From positions 62,001 to 126,000 of the forward strand of contig NZ_JACOPD010000003.1 in NCBI RefSeq assembly GCF_014287955.1: 64,000 nucleotides of DNA. The letters are read 5' to 3'. The notes beneath the pieces were generated by a model that was not told the origin of the DNA, searched no databases, and saw nothing but the letters and a program-made list of their open reading frames with translations. Made by a program: the position numbers and the translations under genes. Positions within the stretch are counted from its first letter, which is position 1. Each line of letters starts with the position of its first letter. Positions 34,086 to 43,524 of the stretch are shown in pieces. The stretch is from Lachnospira hominis (ex Liu et al. 2021). GTDB lineage: Bacteria > Bacillota > Clostridia > Lachnospirales > Lachnospiraceae.

Positions 34086-34568
34086 TTGAAGGAAACAAAG
34101 AATGAATTGTTACAATTTGTTGGAGGGATTGTAATGCTTGCTGTGGGATTATTTATTTTTTCACAGAAAGTGATTGTACATTCAAGCTGGTTTGGTTATG
34201 GCGGATTTTCAGTAGCAGGAATCCGTATCAGTTCAGGTCTTGTGATAGTTCCGCTTATTATCGGAATTATATGGATGTTTGCGACAAGTTCGTTTGCATC
34301 GAAAGTATTTACTGCTATTTCTGTGATTCTTATACTTGCAGCAGTAATACTTAATACAGATATCCGTCTTGTAACAATGTCTTTATATGAGTGGGTTTTA
34401 ATTCTTGTTCTTATATTTGGTGGGGCAGGATTTGTTGCCAAAGTGTTGTTTGCATCAAATAAAAACAATGGCGATTCAAAGAAAAACAACAAGTCCGTCA
34501 ATGAATTTAAGAATGATGCAAAGAGCATTGATGATGAACTCGATGCTATGAAGAAGAATATTAAATAA
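34086..34568 (+). CDS. Unknown four-helix membrane protein
   Basis: This 160-residue protein starts at TTG 34086 (AAAGGGG eight bases upstream) or at TTG 34068. Four hydrophobic helices are visible (GGIVMLAVGLFIF, ISSGLVIVPLIIGIIWMF, VFTAISVILILAAVIL, YEWVLILVLIFGGAGFVAKVL in parts), ending in a Lys/Asn-rich cytosolic tail. No family was recognised. It is followed by a bidirectional terminator and has no operon partner. Confidence 0.7.
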   Translation: MKETKNELLQFVGGIVMLAVGLFIFSQKVIVHSSWFGYGGFSVAGIRISSGLVIVPLIIGIIWMFATSSFASKVFTAISVILILAAVILNTDIRLVTMSLYEWVLILVLIFGGAGFVAKVLFASNKNNGDSKKNNKSVNEFKNDAKSIDDELDAMKKNIK

Positions 34569-34590
34569 TTGAATGTAAATAATTGAACAT

Positions 34591-34633
34591 AAAAAACTGC
34601 TGACCGTTATTTATTCGGGTCAGCAGTTTTTTT
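34591..34633. terminator. Bidirectional terminator
   Basis: AAAAAACTGCTGACC and GGTCAGCAGTTTTTTT pair across CGTTATTTATTC between convergent genes. Confidence 0.85.
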
Positions 34634-34663
34634 ATGCCTGAAGTTTAGTACTGACAGTTAAAA

Positions 34664-35416
34664 TTAAAGTACCTTTGAGAGGAAATCCTGTAATCTTGGT
34701 GTCTGAGGATTTTCAAAAAGCTCTTTTGGAGTATTTTCTTCCATGATTTTGGTGTCAGCAAAGAACATACAGCGGTTAGCTACTTCTTTTGCAAATCCCA
34801 TCTCATGTGTAACTATAAGCATTGTCATGCCTGATTCGGCAAGCTCTTTGATAATTCCGAGAACTTCGCCGACCATCTCAGGATCAAGTGCCGATGTTGG
34901 TTCGTCAAAGAGCATAACATCAGGATTCATAGCCATGGCACGGGCAATGGCAACACGCTGTTTCTGACCGCCTGAGAGCATGTTAGGATAAGTGTCAGCC
35001 TTGTCGGAAAGCCCTACACGTTCAAGAAGTTCCAATGCTTTCTTATTAGCTTCTTCTTCGCTCATAAGCTTTAACTGGACAGGAGCAAGCATGATATTTT
35101 TCTTTACTGTCATATTAGGGAAAAGGTTAAAATGCTGGAATACCATTCCTATTTTTTCCCTAAGTTTGTTAATATTAACATTTTTATCGGTTATATCTGT
35201 TCCATGAAAATAAATATGGCCTTCTGTAGGTTTTTCAAGGAGATTGAGTGAACGTAAAAATGTTGATTTACCGCAGCCTGATGGTCCGATAATTGCAATT
35301 ACTTCACCCTTTTTTACTGTTGTATTGATATTTTCAAGTACAACATGGTCGCCGAAAACTTTTTTCAAGCCTTCAACTTTTAAGATAATATTATCGTTTG
35401 AGTTATTATCGCTCAT
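34664..35416 (-). CDS. Polar amino acid ABC transporter ATPase
   Basis: This 250-residue ATPase powers uptake of a polar amino acid. Walker A is GPSGCGKST, the Q-loop [14 protein letters not shown] is typical of the GlnQ/ArtP group, the signature is [14 protein letters not shown], and Walker B with the D-loop is [11 protein letters not shown]. It overlaps the preceding receptor-permease gene by 11 bases, so the two form one transporter. Glutamine, arginine or cystine are possible substrates; the sequence does not decide. Confidence 0.93.
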   Translation of the reverse strand: MSDNNSNDNIILKVEGLKKVFGDHVVLENINTTVKKGEVIAIIGPSGCGKSTFLRSLNLLEKPTEGHIYFHGTDITDKNVNINKLREKIGMVFQHFNLFPNMTVKKNIMLAPVQLKLMSEEEANKKALELLERVGLSDKADTYPNMLSGGQKQRVAIARAMAMNPDVMLFDEPTSALDPEMVGEVLGIIKELAESGMTMLIVTHEMGFAKEVANRCMFFADTKIMEENTPKELFENPQTPRLQDFLSKVL

Positions 35417-36902
35417 TGCTTCTTAATCTCCTTTCAAGTTTTTTAACCAGTGCCGAAAGAATTACAACCATTACAAGATAAACTAATGCTACAACAAGAA
35501 GTGGGAGCATTGCATCATAAGTGATGCTTCTTATAATATCTCCGCCTCGCGTAAGGTCTGTAAGACCGATATAACCACTGATTGAAGTCTCTTTTAAGAG
35601 AACAATAAATTCATTGGCAAGTGCAGGAAGTACATTTTTAAATGCCTGAGGAAGTATTACATATATAAAAGTCTTTTTGTATGAAAGACCAAGGCTGCTT
35701 GCAGCCTCAAACTGTCCGTTGTCGATTGACATAATTCCTGAACGGAAAATTTCGGCAACGTAAGCACCTGAGTTAATACCGAATGCAAGAATTGCTACAA
35801 GTATTTTGTTAATACTTACTGAACCAAATATTACATAATAAATAATCAGGAGCTGAACCATAGTTGGTGTACCACGGATTATTGTAAGGTAGAGGTTACA
35901 TATAAAATTACCTATTTTAAGAGTTCCTGTCTTATCGTGTGTTGAACGTATAACAGCAACTACAAAACCTATCACGATACCCATAAGAGCAGCACAGAAT
36001 GCAATTAAAACAGTATTTTTCAAACCTGTAAGCACAAACTGATATCTGTTATCTGTAAGGAAATCATTTTTGAATTTTTCAACTACATTGCCGGAATTCT
36101 TAATGGCATCATTATCTCTTACGATTACAACCTGTTTTGAAGTTGTATATGTATCAGAGAAATCAATATTTTTAAGTCTTTCGGCTGTTACGGTCATTCC
36201 GGCAGCACCGAAGTCGGCTTTTCCTGACTGGACAGCGGTAATGATTGAATCAAATTCCATATCTTCAATCTTTAAGTTCATTCCAAGATAATCAGCGACA
36301 GCCTGAGCCATATCGGCATCAATACCGACTATCTTACCGTTATCATAATATTCGTATGGCTTAAAGTAAGCGTTTGTAGCCATTACGAGAGTGCCGTTAC
36401 GCTTTACACCGTCAGGTGAAATATAAGGTGTTTTTCCGGCATTTTCACCGATATAATTGTCAATGATTTTATCAAGAGTGCCGTTTGCTTTAATTACATT
36501 TAATGCCTCGTTAATGGAAGCTTTAAGCTCAGGCTTGTTTTTTGAGATACACATGGCGTAATCTTCTGTAACAAATTCTTCATTAAGTATCATAAGTTCA
36601 GAATTTGTCTTGACAAATGATTGTGCAGGCTGGACATCAATAACAACGGCATCGATTTTACCCTGTTTTAATGCAAGGATTGCATCGTTACCTTTATTAT
36701 AACGTTCAACTACTGTGCCGGAACCATCTTCTTCATAGTCAGAAACTAATGTGTCACCTGTAGTTCCAAGCTGTACACCGATTTTCTTGCCGGATAAGTC
36801 ATCAACGGAAAAAACAGTATTTTCCGGAACAGATGATTTACATCCGGTAAGAATAAAAAGCGACATTATGCAGCATAGTGCTGCGAGCATATATTTTCGC
36901 AT
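35406..36902 (-). CDS. Amino acid ABC transporter: lipoprotein receptor fused to permease, receptor lobes in swapped order
   Basis: The 498-residue protein begins with a lipoprotein signal (ILTGC, Cys21). Residues about 31-150 read [31 protein letters not shown] and [13 protein letters not shown], which is normally the C-terminal half of a family 3 binding protein. Residues about 165-270 then read [42 protein letters not shown] and IDFSDTY, which is normally the N-terminal half (cited in parts). The receptor therefore looks circularly permuted. Residues about 285-490 are a HisM/GlnP-type permease with the EAA region [20 protein letters not shown]. The ribosome site is AGGAGG. Confidence 0.85.
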   Translation of the reverse strand: MRKYMLAALCCIMSLFILTGCKSSVPENTVFSVDDLSGKKIGVQLGTTGDTLVSDYEEDGSGTVVERYNKGNDAILALKQGKIDAVVIDVQPAQSFVKTNSELMILNEEFVTEDYAMCISKNKPELKASINEALNVIKANGTLDKIIDNYIGENAGKTPYISPDGVKRNGTLVMATNAYFKPYEYYDNGKIVGIDADMAQAVADYLGMNLKIEDMEFDSIITAVQSGKADFGAAGMTVTAERLKNIDFSDTYTTSKQVVIVRDNDAIKNSGNVVEKFKNDFLTDNRYQFVLTGLKNTVLIAFCAALMGIVIGFVVAVIRSTHDKTGTLKIGNFICNLYLTIIRGTPTMVQLLIIYYVIFGSVSINKILVAILAFGINSGAYVAEIFRSGIMSIDNGQFEAASSLGLSYKKTFIYVILPQAFKNVLPALANEFIVLLKETSISGYIGLTDLTRGGDIIRSITYDAMLPLLVVALVYLVMVVILSALVKKLERRLRSNER

Positions 36903-37033
36903 TTTCTCCTCCTTTTGTATTGCGATATTCTTCTAAACATATTAACATTATTGCATAGTGTAAATCAAGTTAAGATTTGGATGTAAGGCATCGTAATCTT
37001 ATGAAATAAATGGTATGTATGAAAGGCAGAAGT

Positions 37034-38194
37034 ATGAAAATAGTTACACCACATTATTATAAAGATTTTAAGTGCATTGCAGGTGCGTGTACCGATACAT
37101 GTTGTGCGGGATGGGACGTAGATGTAGATGATAAATCCTACAGATATTATAAGACTGTGGATGGAAATTTTGGCAAAAGGTTAAAGAGTGTCATGGTTCC
37201 CGAAAAAGAAGGAGGCTGCACATTTACACTTCAAAACGGAAGATGTCCGTTTCTTAACGATAATAATCTGTGTGATTTGTATATTGCATTGGGAGAAGAC
37301 AAGCTGTGTGATACGTGTGCGGAATTTCCGCGATTTATTAATGAATACGGAAGTGTGAAAGAGATAGGAATTGCACCATCATGCAAGACGGCTGGCGAGA
37401 TAATATTTAATTATGATAAAGTTCTGACATTTGACGAGGAAGAGGACGGTAAGCCGCTAACAGGCTATAATGATATAGATGGTTTTTTGTATATGCAGCT
37501 TCGTAATGCAAGGAAATGTGCATATGATATTATTCAGAATAAAAAATATACACCTGATGAAGTCTGTCTTATACTTATTGAATATGCTATACGCATACAG
37601 AAGCATATGGATGATGAAAGGGACGATTTGATTGCCAATGTTGTAAAATCTTTTAAAGATGAAAAAATACTTGATAAGATTATAGCTGATGCAAAGAAAA
37701 AGAAAACATGTGATTCATTCAGAGGCTTTAAAGATATAGGCAGATTTTTTGAAAAGTTTAACGGAATGGAAGTGATTAACCCGGACTGGCTGAAGTATTG
37801 TGATATTCAGGAAAAGTTTATGAAATCTTGTCATGATGGTTCATTATATGAAAAATATGTAATTGAGTTTGAGGAATATTATAATGACAGACAGTTTGAG
37901 TACAGGCAGCTTCTTATGTACTATATTTACCGGTATTTTCTGGATGCAGTTTATGATATTAATATTGTGCTTAAAGTAAAAAATGCGATAATCGGATATG
38001 CAGCATTACGACATCTTGATGTTGCAGCGTGGGCGGCTAATGGCAAAAAACTTTCAAAGACCGAGCAGGTTGATATTGCACATCTTTATTCAAGACAATT
38101 TGAACATTCATATACTAATTTTGAAAAATATAGTGAGAAATTCATGAGCATGAGATGTTACGGATATAGCAGCTTAAGAAGAATGATGGTATGA
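37034..38194 (+). CDS. fliB: Flagellin lysine-N-methylase (FliB) family protein
   Basis: ATG 37034 gives 386 residues beginning MKIVTPHYYKDFKCIAG, the common family start; ATGs at 37010 and 37019 are alternatives. Cysteine clusters CTDTCCAGW, CPFLNDNNLCDLY, KLCDTCAEFPRF and APSCKTAGE match the FliB/YkgJ-related iron-sulfur or zinc region, followed by a helical C-terminal domain. In enterics FliB methylates lysines of flagellin; here no flagellin gene is nearby, so the target is unknown. It lies directly upstream of the cohesin-dockerin locus but is separated by a strong terminator. Confidence 0.8.
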   Translation: MKIVTPHYYKDFKCIAGACTDTCCAGWDVDVDDKSYRYYKTVDGNFGKRLKSVMVPEKEGGCTFTLQNGRCPFLNDNNLCDLYIALGEDKLCDTCAEFPRFINEYGSVKEIGIAPSCKTAGEIIFNYDKVLTFDEEEDGKPLTGYNDIDGFLYMQLRNARKCAYDIIQNKKYTPDEVCLILIEYAIRIQKHMDDERDDLIANVVKSFKDEKILDKIIADAKKKKTCDSFRGFKDIGRFFEKFNGMEVINPDWLKYCDIQEKFMKSCHDGSLYEKYVIEFEEYYNDRQFEYRQLLMYYIYRYFLDAVYDINIVLKVKNAIIGYAALRHLDVAAWAANGKKLSKTEQVDIAHLYSRQFEHSYTNFEKYSEKFMSMRCYGYSSLRRMMV

Positions 38195-38220
38195 GTTATA
38201 AAAATAAATAAAAAATATAA

Positions 38221-38266
38221 AAAAAGACAATTATCAATAAAAAAAGGATAATTGTCTTTTTTTTTT
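38221..38266 (+). terminator. Terminator after fliB
   Basis: AAAAGACAATTATC and GATAATTGTCTTTT pair across an A-rich loop, ending in ten T residues. Confidence 0.88.
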
Positions 38267-38282
38267 GCAAAAACAAACATTC

Positions 38283-38312
38283 TGCGTCGTGAAAACAGCG
38301 TTCTACGTTGAA
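38283..38312 (+). promoter_or_regulatory. Possible LytTR-type direct repeat
   Basis: TGCGTCGTG (38283-38291) and TACGTTGAA (38304-38312) start 21 bases apart, the spacing of LytTR regulator sites. The second copy fits the consensus at eight of nine positions, the first at only six. It lies about 105 bases upstream of the -35 box of the cohesin locus. Confidence 0.25.
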
Positions 38313-38416
38313 TTACACAATTTTAGTTTTTGCTTAATATATAATAAGAACAGCAAAAAAATATGAATCTAGCAAAAACTGCGGAAGAAATTATTCTGAA
38401 TTTATTAAAAAGTGTA

Positions 38417-38448
38417 TTGACAGAAAAATACCGGGGGGGGGGTAAAAT
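38417..38448 (+). promoter_or_regulatory. Promoter of the cohesin locus with a ten-G spacer tract
   Basis: A consensus -35 TTGACA (38417-38422) and a -10 TAAAAT (38443-38448) are separated by 20 bases: GAAAAATACC followed by ten G residues (38433-38442). Loss of three G would give the ideal 17-base spacing. Homopolymeric G tracts in this position vary in length by polymerase slippage in known phase-variable promoters such as Neisseria porA. The current length is expected to be weak. Confidence 0.6.
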
Positions 38449-38482
38449 AAATTTGGTATAAAATATTGTTTTTGGAGAAAAA

Positions 38483-39274
38483 ATGTTTTTTAAAAATAAA
38501 TTAGAAAGATTGTTAGAACGAATCTGCGTGATAGTTTTATGTGTAATCACGGCAGTGATGGCAATACCTGTAAAATCGGTGACAGCAGCAGGTTCGGCAT
38601 CGGTGGTTTTGGAGATTTTACATGAAGGGGATACTGTTAATGTAAAGTTTAAGATGGTATCAAATCCCGGAATTGCGGGAATGTCGTTTAAGCTGTGCTA
38701 TGACAGCAGTTTATTAAGTATTGTTTCGGTTGATGAAACTTTGGATAGTTTTAAATCATCAATTATAAATCCCGACGGGGACGGATTTGTAGGATACGCA
38801 TATGCACAGGCAAAGGATTGTAAAGACACGGGAACTATGTTTTCTATAACCTTTAAAATAAATCGCGAGAATGAGAAAGAATTAACTTATGAGTCGGTTT
38901 ATATTGATGAGTTTGACGCTTGCGATTCCAATCTTGAAGACGTCAATACAGACATAAAAGTACAGTTTTCAGATAAGAATGCACAGAATATACAAAACAA
39001 ACAGAATTTACAGAATACGCCGGAAGAACAGGCTGGAGTTAAAGGTCAATCAGACAGTATAAATAAATCAGATAGCATGGATAAATCGGACAGTAAAAAT
39101 ATAAACGGTACAGAAGAAAATAGTGTTTCTTTAATAGAGGTAAATTCATCAGATACGGTTAAATCAACGAATGTAATAATTGTAATTGTTATAGCTGTAG
39201 TAGTAATTGCAATTGTGGCATTGTTGTTTTTAATAAAGAAAAAATCAGGGAAAACAGGAGGAGTTAAAAAATGA
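38483..39274 (+). CDS. Membrane-anchored single-cohesin protein
   Basis: This 263-residue surface protein would anchor dockerin-bearing partners. The order is: signal peptide (residues 1-34, ICVIVLCVITAVMAIP), one cohesin (about 36-155; ILHEGDTVNVKFKMVSN, AGMSFKLCYDSSLLSIV, FVGYAYAQAKDCKDTGTMFSITF in parts), a Ser/Asp/Asn/Lys-rich linker with repeated SDSMDKSDS-like motifs (160-225), and a C-terminal helix (VIIVIVIAVVVIAIVALLF) with a KKK tail. GGAG precedes ATG. It overlaps the second cohesin gene by four bases (ATGA), so both anchors are made together. The cohesin assignment rests on pattern recognition of the fold. Confidence 0.82.
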   Translation: MFFKNKLERLLERICVIVLCVITAVMAIPVKSVTAAGSASVVLEILHEGDTVNVKFKMVSNPGIAGMSFKLCYDSSLLSIVSVDETLDSFKSSIINPDGDGFVGYAYAQAKDCKDTGTMFSITFKINRENEKELTYESVYIDEFDACDSNLEDVNTDIKVQFSDKNAQNIQNKQNLQNTPEEQAGVKGQSDSINKSDSMDKSDSKNINGTEENSVSLIEVNSSDTVKSTNVIIVIVIAVVVIAIVALLFLIKKKSGKTGGVKK

Positions 39275-41262
39275 AGAGAAAAAGCAAAGCATTTATAGCT
39301 GCATTTTTAAGCGTATGCCTTATTGCAACAACAGTTCTTGTGTCAACGGGCAACGCATTTGCAGGCGATGCAAACGTAGGAGAGCTTGCTGTAACTTCAG
39401 CACAGGGCTATGAAGGGGATACAGTAAAAGTAACTGTATCATATAACAATAATCAGGGAACAGCTGGATTTGAATTCAGAATGTATTATGATCCGGATGT
39501 GTTGGAATTAGTAAAGACAACATTATCGGAAGATGTATTTATCGAAGATGTAGTTATATTGGGAGATAAAAATGCTAATGAAAAAATGACAAATTTTGTA
39601 TCTTATGCAGTTGCAATGGCAAAAGATAACAAAAAGAGCGGAGAATTGTACACTGTAGAATTTAAAATTAAAGATGGTGCCGCAATAGGAAATACAGAGT
39701 TAAAAATAACAGATTTAGTACCTTCTAATTTTAATGGTGATTTGATAACGGTAAATTCAAAAAACTCTTATGTAAAAGTATTATGCAAGCATGCAGATAC
39801 AGAAGAAGTTGTAAAAGAAGCTGTAACATGTACAAAGGACGGCGTAACAGAAGTAAAATGTAAAAAATGTGGCGAATTAATTGATACAAAGACAGTTAAG
39901 TCAACAGGCCACAAGTTCGGCGAATACGAAGTAGTTACAGAGGCAACATGTTCAAAAGACGGATTAAAGAGAAGAACATGCAGTGTATGTAACGAGGTAG
40001 AAGAGGTAAAAATACCGGCAACAGGAAAACATACAGCAGTAACAGAGATAACAAAGAAAGCAACATGTACAACAGCAGGCGAAAAAGTAACAAAGTGCAG
40101 CGTGTGTGATAAGGTGCTTTCAACAGAAGAAATCCCTGCAACAGGCCACAAGTTTGGAGAATACAAAGTAGTTACAGAGGCAACATGTTCAAAAGACGGA
40201 TTAAAGAGAAGAACATGCAGCGTATGTAACGAGGTAGAAGAGGTAAAGATACCGGCAACAGGAAAACATACAGCAGTAACAGAGATAACAAAGAAAGCAA
40301 CATGTACAACAGCAGGCGAAAAAGTAACAAAGTGCAGCGTGTGTGATAAGGTGCTTTCAACAGAAGAAATCCCTGCAACAGGCCACAAGTTTGGTGAGTA
40401 TGAAGTAGTTACAGAGGCAACATGTTCAAAAGACGGATTAAAGAGAAGAACATGCAGTGTATGTAACGAGGTAGAAGAGGTAAAGATACCGGCAACAGGA
40501 AAACATACAGCAGTAACAGAGATAACAAAGAAAGCAACATGTACAACAGCAGGCGAAAAAGTAACAAAGTGCAGCGTGTGTGATAAGGTACTTTCAACAG
40601 AAGAAATCCCTGCAACAGGCCACAAATATAGCGATTATGTTATAAAAAAAGACGCAACGGAAACAGAAGATGGTATTCTTGAAAGAACATGTACTGTATG
40701 CGGCGAGACAGAAAAAGTAACAATTCCAAAACTGGAATCATTAAAAACGGAAGTTAAAGATGAAAAGGCAGAAAATCCTTTGGCATCACAGTATACAAAG
40801 GGCGAAGATATTACATTTACTGCTATAGGCATCGGAATGGATAATGTAAATCCTCAGGCAGGCGATATGAGATATGTACCTGCAAAATGGAGCATTAATC
40901 CGAGCGGTGAGTGGACATCTGCACCGTATACGGCAACATTTGCAGTAGCTAATGCAGGTGATTATGAACTTAAGGTTGTATACAACCGTGAAGTTTACAA
41001 GGATGGAAAATGGGTAGCAGACGGAGTGACAATCACATCAAAGACAGCAATAACTATAGCAGAAAAGGCAGAAACACCTGATAATGTAAATAACGGAAAC
41101 ACAAATAATGACAGCACAACACCATCAGGAGATGCCTCAACAGATAATAATGCATCAGTAAGCACAGGTGATACATCAATTTATGTAATGATTATGGCAG
41201 TAATAATGATGATGGCTTCTGCAGCAGTAATAGTTGAAAAGTCAAGAAAAGCCGTTAAATAA
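39271..41262 (+). CDS. Surface protein with one cohesin and Cys-pair repeats
   Basis: The 663-residue protein has a signal peptide (1-31, ending NAFAGD), a cohesin (about 33-172; SAQGYEGDTVKVTVSYNNN, AGFEFRMYYDPDVLELV, FVSYAVAMAKDNKKSGELYTVEF in parts), then Cys-pair repeats from about 173 to 490. The core is three 79-residue units (about 213-449), each with CSVC and CSKDG/CTTAGEK motifs and ending IPATGH, plus half units on each side. A strand-rich domain (about 495-605), an Asn/Thr linker and a C-terminal helix with STGD before it and KSRKAVK after it complete the protein. The repeats could bind zinc or form disulfides and act as a stalk raising the cohesin. Confidence 0.84.
   Translation: MKRKSKAFIAAFLSVCLIATTVLVSTGNAFAGDANVGELAVTSAQGYEGDTVKVTVSYNNNQGTAGFEFRMYYDPDVLELVKTTLSEDVFIEDVVILGDKNANEKMTNFVSYAVAMAKDNKKSGELYTVEFKIKDGAAIGNTELKITDLVPSNFNGDLITVNSKNSYVKVLCKHADTEEVVKEAVTCTKDGVTEVKCKKCGELIDTKTVKSTGHKFGEYEVVTEATCSKDGLKRRTCSVCNEVEEVKIPATGKHTAVTEITKKATCTTAGEKVTKCSVCDKVLSTEEIPATGHKFGEYKVVTEATCSKDGLKRRTCSVCNEVEEVKIPATGKHTAVTEITKKATCTTAGEKVTKCSVCDKVLSTEEIPATGHKFGEYEVVTEATCSKDGLKRRTCSVCNEVEEVKIPATGKHTAVTEITKKATCTTAGEKVTKCSVCDKVLSTEEIPATGHKYSDYVIKKDATETEDGILERTCTVCGETEKVTIPKLESLKTEVKDEKAENPLASQYTKGEDITFTAIGIGMDNVNPQAGDMRYVPAKWSINPSGEWTSAPYTATFAVANAGDYELKVVYNREVYKDGKWVADGVTITSKTAITIAEKAETPDNVNNGNTNNDSTTPSGDASTDNNASVSTGDTSIYVMIMAVIMMMASAAVIVEKSRKAVK
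39908..40618 (+). repeat. Three tandem 237-base repeats
   Basis: GGCCACAAGTT recurs at about 39908, 40145 and 40382, and GGCCACAAAT at 40619, giving a period of 237 bases (79 codons). The three units differ at only a few positions, so copy number can change by recombination without shifting the frame. Confidence 0.92.
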
Positions 41263-41327
41263 CAGAAAATAAAAAATATAAGAAACTGTACAAGAACAGT
41301 AAGTTTCTTAATAATGTTTAAAAACAG

Positions 41328-41361
41328 GTGGACGGAGGGAAACTTTCGTCCGCTTTTTTTT
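41328..41361 (+). terminator. Terminator between anchor genes and dockerin genes
   Basis: GGACGGAGGGAAACTTTCGTCC folds into a stem, followed by CGC and seven or more T residues. A second hairpin, AAGAAACTGT/ACAGTAAGTTTCTT, lies just before it (41280-41310) without a T run. Read-through or a separate promoter would supply the dockerin genes. Confidence 0.65.
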
Positions 41362-41390
41362 ATAGGAATATTTTTGAAATGGGGAATGTT

Positions 41391-43466
41391 ATGGGAAAAG
41401 CATACACGTATAAAAAGACAATTAAACGTGCGGCCTGTGTAATGCTGGCAGCGGGATTGGTATTTACGGGATGTCCGGAGGTCTTTTTGAGCCAATCTGT
41501 ATTAAAAGTGCATGCGGCACAGGGGTATGAAAGCCTGGTTAAATCATGTATAGACAATATTAATACATTTGATGCAGATGATGAAAATACATATTTAACA
41601 GAGATAATTAATGGATTGGAAAGTGATGAAATTGATGCGGCAAATAAATATGTTGAAGAATTAATGCGGCAGAGTGATTATTATTGGCTGAATTTGTGTT
41701 TTATAAGCGATTTTATCGGAAACAGTGTTCTTTGGTACTCTGTAAAAGATAAATATGTAAATAAAGATAATACAATAGATAAAATAACAGCAAAAAATGA
41801 TTATATTAAATTACATACAAGACTTGATAACGGTGAATGGAAAGAATTGCTTGCGGAAGAAATAGATAAAGCATGCGGAAGAATAGATATTTCGGATTGG
41901 AGATTCACCACAGAAAAAACTGCGGAAATGTATAGATATTTGAATGATTTAAGAGTTTCCGACAGACAGTATTATTGGATTGATTCTGTTAAAATCAGTG
42001 ATGATGGTACATATATTAAAAGTGTGCTTGTCTCTGCTAAAGATAAATACACAAATGAAAATAATCAGACGATTAATAAAGAACAGGCAGGAAATGATTT
42101 TGATGTATTACAGAAACGGTTAAAAAACGGAGAAGAAATGAAAATTATTGAGGAAAGAATAACTGAAGGTAAGTATTCGGTGGCTTTGCCATATAATGTT
42201 TATACTATTCAGTTAAGAGACTTAAAAATAAATAAGGACAGAGCAGGTGATATATACAATTATGTCGGATATTTGAGCACGAAACCCCAATATTCTTACA
42301 TAAATTTTATTTTACGGGAATATGACGAAGATTATCTTGCGGCATTATCATTAACGGTTCCTGCTGAATTTTTTAACGAAGAAAACAAATTTGATGAGAA
42401 ATTATCTTACGCTAAATATAATAAATTCAACAAAAGAATAGCAGACCTTACGGCACAGATAGATGAAAGTATGTCGGATTTGGAAAAAACGCTGGCGATA
42501 TATGAATGGGCAATGAGGGAATGTGAATATGATTATAAAAATTTTGTTTTAGACACGATTCCTACAGAAAGTTATCAAAAAGAAGGTGTGGTTTATAACG
42601 GACTGGCTGTGTGTAGCGGATATGCAGACTTTATGGAATATATGCTTAGAAAATATAAAATAACCAATTATATTGCATCTTCATCGGATTTGGATCACGC
42701 ATGGAATATAGTTAATTTGGATGGTATCAACTATCATCTTGATGCTACATGGGATGATGTGGGAAAAGATTCGTTTTGGGAAGGTGTATATAATACAGAT
42801 TACTTTTTGAAAAGTGATGATGAAATTACAGAATTGAACCATTACGGTTGGTCAGAGACAGTAAAGTGTGATAAAAGCGATTCATATGAGGGCTATATTT
42901 TCAGAAATAAAAACGCTAAGCAATTTAATTATTACAATGGTTATTGGTATTATATATGCAATACAAAGACGATTGTAAAATCAAAAATAGATGGAAGCGA
43001 AGCCACGGATTTTAAAACATTTAAGGAAATCATCGGTATGTATATTTATGATGATTATATGTATATTGCAACGCGTAAAGATGTATATAAAATCAATATG
43101 AAAAATCAATCCGAATCGGAAGTTATATTCAAATGCGATGAAAATGAAGGATTTGATTATATTGATGAATTTGTATTAAAACAGGGAAAAATAAAAATTG
43201 ACAGCCCAAGTAATACAAAGATTTTTGAACTTCCTGAGGTTGCGTATACACCTGCTGTTCCTGTTACCTACGGTGATGCCAACGGTGACGGAAAAATCGA
43301 CAGCCGCGATGCTGTATTAATCAAAAAATACGTTGCGGGATTCACAGGATTTACAATCGACCTTGAAGCGTCGGATGTCAACGCCGACGGCAAAGTTGAC
43401 ACAAGAGATGCTGTTAAGATTCTTAAAAAGATTGCTGGGTTTGATGTGACACTCGGAGCGGCATAA
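41391..43466 (+). CDS. Secreted transglutaminase-like protein with C-terminal dockerin (D1)
   Basis: The 691-residue protein starts at ATG 41391 (GGGGA five bases upstream), after the terminator. A signal peptide (CVMLAAGLVFTG, ending VHAAQ) precedes an N-terminal helical region of about 300 residues. The transglutaminase-like core has Cys408 in GLAVCSGYAD, His436 in LDHAWNIVNL and Asp451 in NYHLDATWDD, the complete C/H/D triad. The last 67 residues are a dockerin with two calcium loops, DANGDGKIDSRD and DVNADGKVDTRD. It could cross-link or cleave proteins once docked on the cell surface; the reaction is not known. Confidence 0.85.
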   Translation: MGKAYTYKKTIKRAACVMLAAGLVFTGCPEVFLSQSVLKVHAAQGYESLVKSCIDNINTFDADDENTYLTEIINGLESDEIDAANKYVEELMRQSDYYWLNLCFISDFIGNSVLWYSVKDKYVNKDNTIDKITAKNDYIKLHTRLDNGEWKELLAEEIDKACGRIDISDWRFTTEKTAEMYRYLNDLRVSDRQYYWIDSVKISDDGTYIKSVLVSAKDKYTNENNQTINKEQAGNDFDVLQKRLKNGEEMKIIEERITEGKYSVALPYNVYTIQLRDLKINKDRAGDIYNYVGYLSTKPQYSYINFILREYDEDYLAALSLTVPAEFFNEENKFDEKLSYAKYNKFNKRIADLTAQIDESMSDLEKTLAIYEWAMRECEYDYKNFVLDTIPTESYQKEGVVYNGLAVCSGYADFMEYMLRKYKITNYIASSSDLDHAWNIVNLDGINYHLDATWDDVGKDSFWEGVYNTDYFLKSDDEITELNHYGWSETVKCDKSDSYEGYIFRNKNAKQFNYYNGYWYYICNTKTIVKSKIDGSEATDFKTFKEIIGMYIYDDYMYIATRKDVYKINMKNQSESEVIFKCDENEGFDYIDEFVLKQGKIKIDSPSNTKIFELPEVAYTPAVPVTYGDANGDGKIDSRDAVLIKKYVAGFTGFTIDLEASDVNADGKVDTRDAVKILKKIAGFDVTLGAA

Positions 43467-43524
43467 ATGAAAAACATTTATAACATATAAAACTGTATTT
43501 ATAAGATAAAAGGAGAATTGATTT

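Noticed and set aside
38433..38442. Ten-G run as a pure sequencing artefact
   Set aside because: Possible in part, since homopolymers are error-prone, but its exact position between a consensus -35 and a good -10 box argues for a real tract; raw reads should settle the length.
39908..40618. Regular repeats that might suggest a CRISPR array
   Set aside because: The units are 237 bases, contiguous and coding, without unique spacers.
39768..40625. A 285-codon open frame on the minus strand inside the cohesin-repeat gene
   Set aside because: It is the reverse shadow of the 237-base repeats; it has the same period, no ribosome site and an implausible composition, and the plus-strand gene is clearly real.
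41391..41520. Lipobox-like VFTGC in the signal peptide of the first dockerin protein
   Set aside because: The related signal peptides of D3 and D4 have VFTGI and VFTGL at the same place, so the Cys is probably incidental.
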